Below are positions 47,258 to 58,994 of a DNA stretch of 64,000 nt, piece after piece (the stretch's first letter is position 1; the number at the start of each line of letters is the position of its first letter). The notes under the pieces were generated by a model, which was not told the DNA's origin, searched no databases, and saw only the letters and a program-made list of their open reading frames with translations. The position numbers were made by a program, and so were the translations under genes. Source of the stretch: Stictocephala bisonia (Eukaryota; Arthropoda; Insecta; Hemiptera; Membracidae); NCBI GenBank assembly GCA_035578905.1, contig JAQJVL010000664.1:186001-250000 (forward strand), written 5' to 3'.

Positions 47258-48790
47258 GGTTAACACGTAAATCATGTACGTTTACGAACCACCTACTCAC
47301 TTATCTACCCCCTTGTGTGAGACATGTTAACATGTAACTCATGTACGTTTACGGACCAACTACTCACTTATCTACCCCCTTGTGTGAGACATGTTAACAT
47401 GTAACTCATGTACGTTTACGAACCACCTACTCACTTATCTACCTCCTTGTGTGAGACATGTTAGCATGTTACTCATGTACGTTTAAAGACCACCTACTCA
47501 CTTATCTACCCCCTTGTGTAAAACATGTTAACCTGTAACTCATGTACGTTTACGGACCACCTACTCACTTATCTACCCCCTTGTGTGAGACACGTTAACC
47601 TGTAACTCATGTACGTTTACGGACCACCTACTCACTTATCTACCCCTTGTGTGAGACATGTTAACCTGTTACTCATGTACGTTTAAAGACCACCTACTCA
47701 CTTATCTACCCCCTTGTGTGAGACATGTTAACATGTAACTCATGTACGTTTACGGACCACCTACTCACTTATCTACACCTTGTGTGAGACATGTTAACAT
47801 GTTACTCATGTACGTTTAAAGACCACCTACTCACTTATCTACCCCCTTGTGTGAGACATGTTAACATGTAACTCATGTACGTTTACGGACCACCTACTCA
47901 CTTATCTACCCCTTGTGTGAGACATGTTAACATGTTACTCATGTACGTTTAAAGACCATCTACTCACTTATCTACCCCCTTGTGTGAGACATGTTAACCT
48001 GTAACTCATGTACGTTTACGGACCACCTACTCACTTATCTACCCCTTGTGTGAGACATGTTAACATGTTACTCATGTACGTTTAAAGACCACCTACTCAC
48101 TTATCTACCCCCTTGTGTGAGACATGTTAACCTGTAACTCATGTACGTTTACGGACCACCTACTCACTTATCTACCCCCTTGTGTGAGACATGTTAACCT
48201 GTAACTCATGTACGTTTACGGACCACCTACTCACTTATCTACCCCTTGTGTGAGACATGTTAACCTGTAACTCATGTACGTTTACGGACCACCTACTCAC
48301 TTATCTACCCCTTGTGTGAGACATGTTAACATGTTACTCATGTACGTTTAAAGACCACGTACTCACTTTTCTACCCCCTTGTGTGAGACATGTTAACCTG
48401 TAACTCATGTACGTTTACGGACCACCTACTCACTTATCTACCCCTTGTGTGAGACATGTTAACATGTTACTCATGTACGTTTAAAGACCACCTACTCACT
48501 TATCTACCCCCTTGTGTGAGACATGTTAACATGTAACTCATGTACGTTTACGGACCACCTACTCACTTATCTACCCCTTGTGTGAGACATGTTAACATGT
48601 TACTCATGTACGTTTAAAGACCACCTACTCACTTATCTACCCCCTTGTGTGAGACATGTTAACATGTAACTCATGTACGTTTACGGACCAACTACTCACT
48701 TATCTACCCCCTTGTGTGAGACATGTTAACATGTTACTCATGTACGTTTACGGACCACCTACTCACTTATCTACCCCCTTGTGTGAGACC
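47258..48790 (+). repeat. 66/67-bp satellite, about 23 copies with alternating subtypes
   Basis: Unit GTTAACATGTAACTCATGTACG, then TTTACGGACCACCTACTCAC, then TTATCTACCCCCTTGTGTGAGACAT. Length varies by one C in the CCCC(C) run. Two subtypes, GTAACTCATGTACGTTTACGG and GTTACTCATGTACGTTTAAAG, often alternate, suggesting a dimeric higher-order unit of about 133 bp. Many copies contain the perfect palindrome ACATGTTAACATGT. Confidence 0.96.
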
Positions 48791-48794
48791 TGAT

Positions 48795-49200
48795 AAAGAC
48801 ACCAGTGTTGTACATTAATATCTGATAACAAATAACATAGTACGTAATTTATCTCATCGGGTAAGAGATCTATACCGCAAATAATTAAATTATCTTCTGA
48901 TATTTAATTATTTGATAATCATTATAATTCCTTTATTTTATACATAGAACAAACACTCACATATTGACTAATCACTCTTCCCAGGGATCCTCTTTCTAAT
49001 AAAATAGCTCAATTTATTTCTCAAAGTTACAACGAAAACAGCTGATTCATAATTTCAGAGGATCCAATAAGTTAAATATGGAATTGGCATAAACAACTGG
49101 AACTGTCAAAAACTGTCAGAGAAACTCATACTTTTACTTTATCTTTCACCTATAAAATTATGAAAAAAATTGAGGTCAACCAATAGTTGACAAAAACAAA
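48795..49200. other. AT-rich DNA between two arrays
   Basis: Nothing recognised. Confidence 0.5.
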
Positions 49201-49204
49201 AACA

Positions 49205-49330
49205 CCCACCCATACATGTAGTATCATTGTACATGTATGGGGTGGGTAGGTGGGTTAGTACAATTGTACATGTATGGGTGGGTGGGTGGGATAGTACCAT
49301 TGTACATGTAAGGGTGGGTGGATGGGTTAG
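49205..49330 (+). repeat. 37-bp G-rich minisatellite with a canonical G-quadruplex motif
   Basis: GTACATGTATGG recurs at 49229, 49266 and 49302 (period 36-37), with TTAGTACCATT and (GGGT)n blocks. 49276-49290 reads four GGG runs joined by single T. The monomer resembles that of the 14.3-16.4 kb array (ATACCACAGTACGTGTATG followed by GGGTGGGTGG). Confidence 0.9.
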
Positions 49331-49334
49331 TACC

Positions 49335-50250
49335 ATTGTAAGTGTTTTATATTATATCGTATTTAAAAATACGATACGTGAAAAAAATAAGTATTACTAT
49401 TAAAATAAAGTTTTCGTGACCTATAGATTATTAGAATAAGACCTTAAAGTTTCAAATTGTGTTTTATTTTATGTTTACAATAAAACACCAAATTTAATGT
49501 TATTTTTAAGGCCATTTTGTTTACCTCGTAAACAAAAAAACACAGTGAACTAATATAAATGTCTTTCTTATTATATTTATAGTGTGACAATACAACAACT
49601 GTCATCTTCCTACTAACACCACTTACATCAGCCAACCGTATGACCCATTCAACAAAAAACCGCTTATCTTTAGATGTTGATTTTCTTTTTTTGATATTTT
49701 GTTGTTTTAGTGGTAATATTTCTTGTAACCAACTAATAAATGCATTAGATATATCATACGAGTTGTTTGTTGCTATGTCCTAATATTAAATATATGTTAG
49801 TTTCATTTAAACTTGATGTTAATTAGTTTTTATCATATATATGATCATTTACATGTAGGCTTAGTGAAACCTAATTTTATTTTTTGTGGAACGTGTTAAA
49901 TAAATGATGGAGATGGTTTTAAACTACCCACCTGTAATTGTTGGAACAGATGTAAAAAAAATATTTATCAGATCTTCAGTCAATTAGCCAATGTATAGAT
50001 ATATTAACAAATAAATTATAATATGAATTGTGTCTGTACATTTATCAATAATGAACTGGAATGAAAATATATAAACATAACATTTGGAATGACTAACCCA
50101 ATTACTCATGATCACCCTATCATCCTAACCCTCGTAGACACTTGCGTTATAATACTCTTGTGATTTGTATTATGGTATTAAACAATGAAATTAATAACTT
50201 TGATAATAATAACCTGGACGAATTATTGTTAATTTAGCTAATTTAAATTA
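49335..50250. other. AT-rich DNA, nothing recognised
   Basis: Short frames only; no repeat structure. Confidence 0.5.
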
Positions 50251-50253
50251 ACG

Positions 50254-50331
<78 letters not shown>
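50254..50331. repeat. Compound (CA)n(TA)n microsatellite
   Basis: About seven CA units run directly into about 31 TA units. The exact length may be unreliable in assembly. Confidence 0.97.
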
Positions 50332-50333
<2 letters not shown>

Positions 50334-50334
50334 C

Positions 50335-51635
50335 AGTTGTTATTTGTAAAAAGTTATTTTAGTTCATAAAAATCGATTGATGTGTAGTTTTCAATGATTT
50401 AAGGAGTTGTCGTAATGATTTGGCTGTATTTACCATAATTTTTATTTTAATGTAGGTTAAGGTAATAAATAACTCCTGCAGATGACACGTGATGAAGTGT
50501 TTAGATCCCCCGAAACGTCGGGTTTGTTTTTTAAACAACCGACGTGTTGGACTCTCCAGAAAATAATGTTTGTATAATGCAGATAACATAGGAACACGAT
50601 TAAGTAATACATCAAAAGGAAAAAACAGTGGAGTATAATAGAAGCAAACAAGAATTTACTGCTATAAATAGGTTTGAGCGATTGTGTGAATAAAAAAATA
50701 TGGTGTTTGTTTAACTAACTGCGCCATATGTTATAGTGATTGATGAAAGAAAATTTATGACTGAAAACACGTAATGAAAATATTGGATAAGATCATGATG
50801 AAATTACTCTTTCATTTGATTAAACCTTTATTGAACTAATATTTATTTTTAATATCTCAGATAATATAGGCTCAGATCAAAACACATTTGAATCCATCAA
50901 ATTTATTAAATACCTATCCTCGTCACTATTATTACATTTAATATTTTCAGTAATATTTAATGGGAAATAAGTTAATTTTAGATGTATTTCACTTGCTACA
51001 AGGAAATATTTTCATAAATTTACATTTAATTTGTTGTTATGAAATTCTGGACCACTCATAAACAATAGTAATTTTTTTTATTCAAGTGATAAAAATTGTT
51101 TATATACATGGTATCAGTTGTTTTAAATAATGGTAAGCTGTTAATAAAAAGTAAAAAAAATATCATAGATGTTCATAAATTAATAGTTAAAAACCATTAT
51201 TTTTAACGCTTACTATATTATTTAATTTTAAACTTAAATGAATATATTCTGACTGTGAATGAACCATGAAATGGATTTATGTTATAGTCTCACAACATTC
51301 TTATCACTAACTCAACAAAACTAACTTGACAATCGTAACCCTTTGACAGTTCACATTTTGTGTCAAGTTGTGTTTATGGGCTCCTGATGTCACTAGAAAA
51401 CATTTAAACAACTTTTTTTAGTTTTATCGTTGCAAGTATTATCATCTAGCATTTATATACTGCATTGATTAACCAAGAAAAAGTTTTCGTGTTATCCCAA
51501 GAATTATTTTTTATGACAAATAGTTTTCAAATTTTCAATTAGCAGTAAAAACACATGAATATTTTTAAATTGTCCACTAAAAAAAACAATAATAAAAATA
51601 CTGTAAAAAGTAAGTATTTTACATATAATAGTATA
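50335..51635. other. AT-rich DNA with a possible decayed hammerhead-like remnant
   Basis: At 50478-50523, CTGCAGA, an ACAC/GTGT stem, then CCCCC and GAAACGTC resemble a degenerate family-B-like core with palindrome ACGT, but with a core substitution and extra bases. Nothing else is recognised. Confidence 0.3.
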
Positions 51636-51639
51636 GCAT

Positions 51640-51683
51640 CGTTATTAGTATAGTTATGTCGCTATATAACTATACTAATAACG
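51640..51683. repeat. Perfect 18-bp inverted repeat
   Basis: CGTTATTAGTATAGTTAT (51640-51657) is the exact reverse complement of 51666-51683 with an 8-base loop. A further partial copy of the arm (ACGACATAACTATA) follows. Confidence 0.9.
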
Positions 51684-51739
51684 ATTACGACATAACTATA
51701 ATGTCGAGGTATTGATCAATAACTATTGTATTGATATAT

Positions 51740-51797
51740 TTTTACAATATATAGTAAAATATATCGGTTACAATATATTTTACTATATATTGTAAAA
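51740..51797. repeat. Perfect 25-bp inverted repeat
   Basis: Arms 51740-51764 and 51773-51797 are exact reverse complements around loop CGGTTACA. Confidence 0.9.
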
Positions 51798-51800
51798 TAA

Positions 51801-51960
51801 ATAGTAAAAGTGTCACACAAGACAAATATATTTCAATGTAAGCACAGTTGCACAAATATATTACAATACAAGTACAAAATACACAAATACTATCGATCAC
51901 CAAAATATTTGTGCTTATATTGAAATATATTTGTGTTTTGTGACGTTCACTTGAACTGTA
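51801..51960. mobile_element. Small foldback (MITE-like) element, copy 1
   Basis: Arm AAATATATTTCAATGTAAGCACA pairs with TGTGCTTATATTGAAATATATTT near 51910-51932. The right end GTGACGTTCACTTGAACTGTA corresponds to the end of the related element at 56469-56604. Target duplications are not clear. Confidence 0.6.
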
Positions 51961-51964
51961 TTTG

Positions 51965-52905
51965 ATAATAGTTATATTTTAAATTGTTATTTTTCGGAGA
52001 AAATAAAACAATGTTCTTAAAATGTAAGAATTATTTCAAATATGAGTAGGATTCTTTGGTTTCCAACAATTGGCGATAGAACAAAACTTAAATTTGAGAG
52101 GGACTAAAAAGTCTAATTATTCTTAAAATAAACTTATCCGTACTCTAAATAATATAAAGTAATAACTTTAATAACATTAAAATTATGCATAGAAGTTGAT
52201 GGAATTGCAAGGTCTAATGTTTAATGTATAGGGTTTGAAAATGAAGATATGAAATTAATTATTAACTGAAAATTAGAATACGACCTCCCAAAATTTGGCG
52301 GAAACAACGAAATAATAAAGTGTGTGTCTCCATCAGTTGGATTCTATGAATCCCCCCAGGGTCATCGGAGATACTTGTTAACTTCTTAGGAGTCGTTTGT
52401 TGAGACTAATTGATAGGTTTATTCATTTGGTAGAGACACGGTATGTTTATACTACATTACGTATAAGCCATTATAGCACACATGTTTAAGGTTTTTGGCT
52501 TCCTCATCGCTTTCACTACTTTAACCTTACCACAATCTCTTAATGAAAGCTTGTTCAGTACGTCAATAATTCAACAAGAAAATCAATTTAAAATCAGAAT
52601 AATTTGTAAAATAATATTTAACTACAAGTTATAAAATAATATTAAATATCATATTTTTTAAGATGCTTTGCTGCCAATTTTGTAATAGTTAATAGTAATA
52701 ACAATTAATAGATATCCTATAACTATTGGAATAGTAAATATGTTAATTGATTGCATTGTGGACGAATTAGTTATTTAACTCATATTTGTCTCATTAAAGT
52801 TAAATAAGGTTATCTAGTTTCCAAATGTATACTAGTAAGTAATCTTAACTCACTTATTGATTATTAACGTGGTCGTTTTAATGATTATGAGTTTTAACGT
52901 TATAT
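51965..52905. other. AT-rich DNA, nothing recognised
   Basis: A GC-richer patch around 52320-52420 (GGATTCTATGAATCC) has no recognised content. Confidence 0.45.
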
Positions 52906-52906
52906 A

Positions 52907-54089
52907 ATTACTAGCCGAGTACACGTGCTTTGCTACGGCTATTTACTTAATTACTTAGCGGTAAGTTAATTGAAAATAAAAGAATTGTAAGAATTAATAA
53001 GAAATTTAAAATGATATTTTAAACTGAATCCAACAGGAGTAGTAGTATAGGAAAGCACGGAAGCGGTATAGTATAGTAGTAAAGTAACAGAACAGCAACT
53101 GGACTGAACAAACCACACTGTGTGTAAGAATGTCTGTTCTCTGAGGGAGGGAGGTGTGTTATCAGTATTGACCTTTAGACTAAACCCAGAAATTCATGAC
53201 CGAGCCTGACATCAATTTTATGCATCACACCCTCTTTAACTTTTTGTTTTATATAAGTAAAAAACAGCTAACTAAACAACCTTCGTTAAATTTAGATCAG
53301 TAGCTACTCAAGTGACTACAAAAGTCGTTATATAAAAATGTAATATAGATAGATATACGTGCAACGGTTCAATATCCTAGGTCCTATCATTGTAGACATA
53401 AAGTTTTTATAATTGGTCAGAATTAGTAAAGAAATAATATATTATTTTATCCTGGTAACGTTATCTTTTTCCTAAAACTAAAACACTATAAGAAAAAAAC
53501 GGGCTATAAAAATTAATTAAATTAGTCAAATACAGCACTTATAGCCGACATATTGCTTTTCATATTTATTTTTAAATTTTTTTTGGCTGTTCTGGCGCTA
53601 AAGCTGTTGAAAGTTGTTGAAAACTACATTCTTTACCATAATACTATGTGTTAAAAAAGTTAAACCAACAAATTATTAGAGAAATATTTGCCAAAAACAG
53701 CGTAATTTCTCCACTTTTTTATCAAATTTTGGAAGTTTGTGCTTTTTTAAGCCAAACGGTGAGAGATATGAAAAAAAGGTAAGAGACCAAAGTTGTAGAT
53801 AATCTAATCCCAGACTGACGATTTCTTGTCAAATTTTAAACTTGATGAACGGTTAAGACAGTAGAGCCAAAAAACCTGGATCGACTACACTACGCTTTTG
53901 GGGCTATTTGGCACCCCCAAAACCCCCTTAGAGTTGGAATTTCCCAAAATCCTTTCTTATTGCACGCATTTAGTATGCAAGGAATATTGTGTAAAACTTT
54001 TAGCTTCCTAGGTATTACCGTTTGGGCTGTAGAGTTATCAGTGAGTGAGTCAGTCAGTGAGTGTATTTGGCTTTTATATATATAGATAT
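52907..54089 (+). repeat. Dispersed repeat of unknown class, about 1.2 kb
   Basis: It starts ATTACTAGCCGAGTACACGTGCTTTGCTACGGC and ends GTGAGTGAGTCAGTCAGTGAG, then CTTTTATATATATAGAT, a combination typical of abundant insect dispersed repeats often derived from RTE-type LINEs or Helitrons. The GC-richer interior (53580-54060) has no convincing frame. Class and exact borders are uncertain. Confidence 0.45.
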
Positions 54090-54091
54090 TA

Positions 54092-56465
54092 TTTGAACGT
54101 GGTCATTTATATTATGTAAATACGATTTAAAAGTTGTTAAATAAAAAAATATATACATATATAAAAGAACGAAACAAAAATAAAACAGTCTTAGAATGTA
54201 AAACTGAGGAATATTCTGTCATCAAACGTGTTATATTGTGACTATCTCAAGGTGGTGAGACTAGGTTAAAAGTCTTACATCTCGGAACATTGTCATTAAC
54301 GTTCTTTGAATCTGACCTACTGACCAACATTTCTTCACTAATCAGTCTGCTCCGGTGAATTATTTTGTTACACTTTAGCTTCAGAACTTCAATCTGGTGT
54401 TAGCTTTGGAACTACTTTCAGCTCCGTCGACAATCAGTAGATCGGTTGTCGTCTGTAAGTCCGCCTCACAACATTGATGATTGAACAGTTGAACCATTGA
54501 GTGGAAATTGGAAGTTGACTCTCCTTCCCTGCATAGCAATTAGGCAGCGCCAGTTTTCAGTTGCTGACACCCACGTTTTGCAGTTAAAAACTACTTCACT
54601 TGAAAACGTATCACGCTTACGTTGTTAAACGTAAACAATTTTAACATGCATTTTAGGACAAGGACTGGGGTCCTCTGAGGTATATTTTTAAAACTGTTTG
54701 GTTAATTGAAAACAACAATGAATCGGACGAATTGTATTTTGTATATATAAAAAAAATCTATTCATACAATTACAACTTGATATCAAGTCTTTATAAAATT
54801 GCGTTGTAATTAAAAGACGTCTAGTATAAATATGTACGGCTATAAAAAAAGCTGTAATCATTATTTGAAGTTAATATTGACGTTAAGGACTCGAATCCTG
54901 TATGGAGCATAGTTATCTTAAGGGTTATAAAAATATTCATTTTCAAAAAAGATAAGAAACTCCTGCTTTAATTCAAATATATTACAATTTAACCTTGTTT
55001 ATAATTAACAAAAATTTTTTTATATATGTATGTATTGAAATATAAATATGTTTACATACTTTGTCATATAATATTGTATTGCCTTATGTAAAATAATCTA
55101 AAACTAAGAAAAACAACTGTTTTGGTATTGTAAATTGACCTATATGGTATGGTTTGTGATATATAGATAATGTACCAATTATGCTATATTCTACATACAA
55201 GCCAACCCCAATAGACAGAAACACATACCGGTATGCCTCAGGGAACATGTCTGTTGGTTTAGGCTGAGAAATATTCACGTACATCAAACCTATTGTAACT
55301 TACAACACTACTTATCATTTTCTAATCATTGTTTCTTGATATAAACAAAAAAACCATATAATGTAAACTGTATACTATAAAAAGCAACAATAATAGGAAT
55401 TAAAAAAAAACAATGCATTTTTATTTACTCTTAGAGTCAATCCTAATAATTTTGCTATAAATCTTCACATTCATCAATCGTGGTGTATCTTACATACAAC
55501 AGTTTACAATCGACTTGAAAGGATGATTATAACACGTGTACGTCACATCCAACAACTGATGGGGAACAAACAGTGTTTATCCTAAGGGTACACGCTTTCT
55601 ATGTAATGACGTAATATTACTGTACATGAAACATATTATAATATCCATAAATTAATAACTGCATTCCTGTTAACTAACTATCTATTGTACTTTATAAATT
55701 TATAATTAACATTTAAATGGAAATATTTTTTATCTGGATGTCTAGTAATACTTTTAGTTTTATATTTATCTTATTGAATTTCAAATTACGTTCTTTCCAA
55801 TCAGACGTGTTAAAGAGTTTGACTTGAATAGGATATCAATTCAGTAAATTTAATCTTCTTGTTTATATATCAGTTCTTAGTTTTCTGTATCTTTGTCAAA
55901 TTAATGTAACTGTATGTATCTTTGAGTAGTTGGCTCTATTAAATAGAAAAGAGTTAACAAGATTGAGGGGTTGTTTGGGGAAGAAAATATTAAAATGTAT
56001 CACAACGTGTAGTTTCATAATTATTTTTATAATTTTGCTTTATATTTTACTTTTTACATAACGTAATGTTACTAGAGAGAGCTCTATACTTTCACAATTT
56101 GAAGGAAGGTATTTTACTGTGTTTACACTTGTGTGTTTTATGGCATCATTATCCCTTCCATTACACTAGCATTACAAATATCATTACTTTTAACACTTAA
56201 ACTGTCAAATACAAAAACTACTCACTCCTCCACGCTTATAAACATCTCTCTTGTTGTTTAGATCTTCTTTATTATATAACATGCTAATAAATAACCTTTT
56301 TTGTAATGTTACGGTTATTTACTACTTAAATTTTTTAGATAATTAATAAACTGCGTATTACTGTTTTACAAATGTTATAAAAACATTTGTTAAAAATATT
56401 ATTGTTTTGTTAACTTAATTTTTTTTCAATATTTTTTTTATTTAGCATAATATGTGTTGGTAAAA
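54092..56465. other. AT-rich DNA, nothing recognised
   Basis: The 67-codon minus-strand frame at 55084-55287 shows no domain. No repeat structure is supported. Confidence 0.5.
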
Positions 56466-56468
56466 ATA

Positions 56469-56604
56469 CAGTACAAGTGAACGTCATACAACAAATGTAT
56501 TACAATATAAGCACAATGCACAAATATATTACAATTTATATTTGTGCATTTTGTGCTTATTTTGCAATTAATCTGTGTTTTTTGAAGTTCACTTGTGCTT
56601 TACA
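56469..56604. mobile_element. Small foldback (MITE-like) element, copy 2
   Basis: Ends ACAGTACAAGTGAACGTCA and GAAGTTCACTTGTGCTTTACA are near reverse complements. Internal arms carry TTACAATATAAGCACAA and TTTGTGCATTTTGTGCTTATTTTGC. It is related to 51801-51960 by shared ends and arm sequence. Confidence 0.6.
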
Positions 56605-56607
56605 TTT

Positions 56608-58965
56608 TTAACATTGTGTTTCAATGTTAATTATTATGTTACGAGTATTTAGTTTTTAATTTGTTTTATTAATTCAGTAGTGTATATAACTATTTTAAAC
56701 TTATTATAATGTCTATATAATAACTCTTGGTTTTTACCTTTTATGCTAATTGGTAAAAGAGTATATTCAAATAGGTATTTAAAAAATGAGAACTCTCTTA
56801 TTTAACATTGAAACTGGATTTTATAAAAACACGTTCAGAAAGCATTTCTACCTCAACCTCAGAGGGATGATACAGTTTTTAACAAGGTAGAAAACTCCAC
56901 AAGATAAAATGAAGAGATATGAGAGTTTTTAGTTTTTCTACATTTGCTTTTACCTTATGGTTTACAATAATATTTACCTATGTTTTAATAACTTAAAGCA
57001 TTTAAAAAAATAATTAGGCTTCTAGAATTAGGACAAAAATTATTTAAAGATATTTTTAGTATTGTTATTAGTATGGTATTTATTATAACGTTAAAAAAAT
57101 TATGTAGGTTTATAGGACTAGATATAAATAAAACACTTACGAAAGTCAATTATTTTGAAAATTTATACTTACGTTATTGGGTGGGGGGGGAATGTTCTGT
57201 TGTTGGCTGAATACGTTAACATGTTTTTATGCATCCAAACTTACACGTAGGCAACCATTTCAACAATACTACAAGTTGCATTTTTGTGTCATATCAACTG
57301 TAAACTATACTGCTTCTCTAATTAGCAGACTGCTTAATGAAAGTTGAGAAAAATAATTAGTCATGACTTTGGAAATCGTTTACCTGCAAATATATTTGCC
57401 CACAAGTTCATTTGAATTTTTAGGGGATTTTTAAACTAATAAAACTATAATTTCCTTTATTCCCTATATACACGGAAGGCGAGGTACAGGGTATCTGTAC
57501 CCTCCCATACTTATTATGTGATCTTATAGAGGAACACAATATACAACAAAAACAATACTGGTTCAAAATTCGAAGGTATGTACAAAACTGCCTTATGCCT
57601 ACAAAATTAATTGTGTACAATGACATTTTAAGGTTATATCTTACCCCTACATTTAGTTTACCTTCTGGGAAAAGATTAATTGTTATATTTACACCTTTAA
57701 AACAATATATGTTTAAAACATTATGTACCTCCTGAACAACTAACTAAGAAGATTCGTCTTGTGCCTACGTCTTTTTTTAACTTTCAGTAATAACTTTTAT
57801 TACTGAATCTTATTCTAATTTATTGCACGTAAAATTAACTTTTTAAATGTTTATTTGACAGTCTGTTGTTTTATAAAAAGTATAAATAAAATGCAAAGGA
57901 AAATATATATAAATAAATATTTATATATATTTTATTTAATTTTATTTTTTTATTGATATTTAGGTGGTCGATTTTGAGCATTGTAATTATGCTATGAATA
58001 TTAACTCAGCAGCTGTACATCTCACACTCACATACCATGGCCACTCGTCATCAGTATAGAATACAAGCTCAGTTTACATGATTCATATTCAGGACTTGTG
58101 CCAGGGGGGATGCCTGGTTGTTTCGTCTATCAAATCTCTTTAGCAAACATCTGGGTCATAAATCTTGTTGTCAGAAACCATTGCTTATTTTAGAGCTTAA
58201 TACACTTCATTCCTCTGTGTGTTGTTTTTTTCCAATAAGGGTATTTATTATTTTGTTTTAATTAAGTCAATAGAATTTAAAATTTTATATAAGTGAAATT
58301 TATATGGTATTGTATTTATATAAAATTTATTCCCGAAATGTAACTATGGTAGTTCAATGGAATATGATATATTATGCGTGATTAGTTGTATAAAATATGT
58401 ATTAACTATATAAAGTATATTTTTAATTGTAATGATAAAGTAGTTTCCAATGTATTATTTGTAACGTTTGTGTAATGAGGAATGTGATACTCATTATTGG
58501 AAAATAGTTCATATTACCATAATAAATTAAATTTAGTTCTGCGATCAGTCCTCACTAACCACGTAAAAATAATTATTCTGTAGAATATGTTTGTTTGTGT
58601 ACCATCGAAAATTCGGTATTCTGCTCATAACAAATTTAACAAAGAATTAATTCATAATAAGAAGAAAATTTTTTAATTTATTATGTTTTTGAAAATTTTA
58701 AAACGACAAGATTTTAAATAAACATGATTGTACAAGATTATTACGTCGTAATATAAAATACCAGATAAATGATTATGGTAAAACGTGTTTATTATCTTTA
58801 GTTCTTAGCATTTCAGTAATGATATCGTCTTATTAATTATCTTATAAAGGAGGTAGGAATTCATGGTATTAATAACACCTTTCTATGAAAATATATTGCT
58901 TTTAGGATAAGAATATAAAAAATATTCGATAAAAGGACAATCTTTAATGAAACTATCACAGGAAC
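56608..58965. other. AT-rich DNA, nothing recognised
   Basis: A GGGGGGGG run occurs near 57183. No gene signal. Confidence 0.5.
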
Positions 58966-58968
58966 TAT

Positions 58969-58994
58969 CATTATTATTATTATTATTATTATTT
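58969..58994. repeat. (ATT)n microsatellite
   Basis: About nine uninterrupted ATT units. Confidence 0.95.

Noticed and set aside
47258..48790. Regularly spaced short repeats resembling a CRISPR array
   Set aside because: Units are contiguous tandem copies without unique spacers, and the context is eukaryotic.
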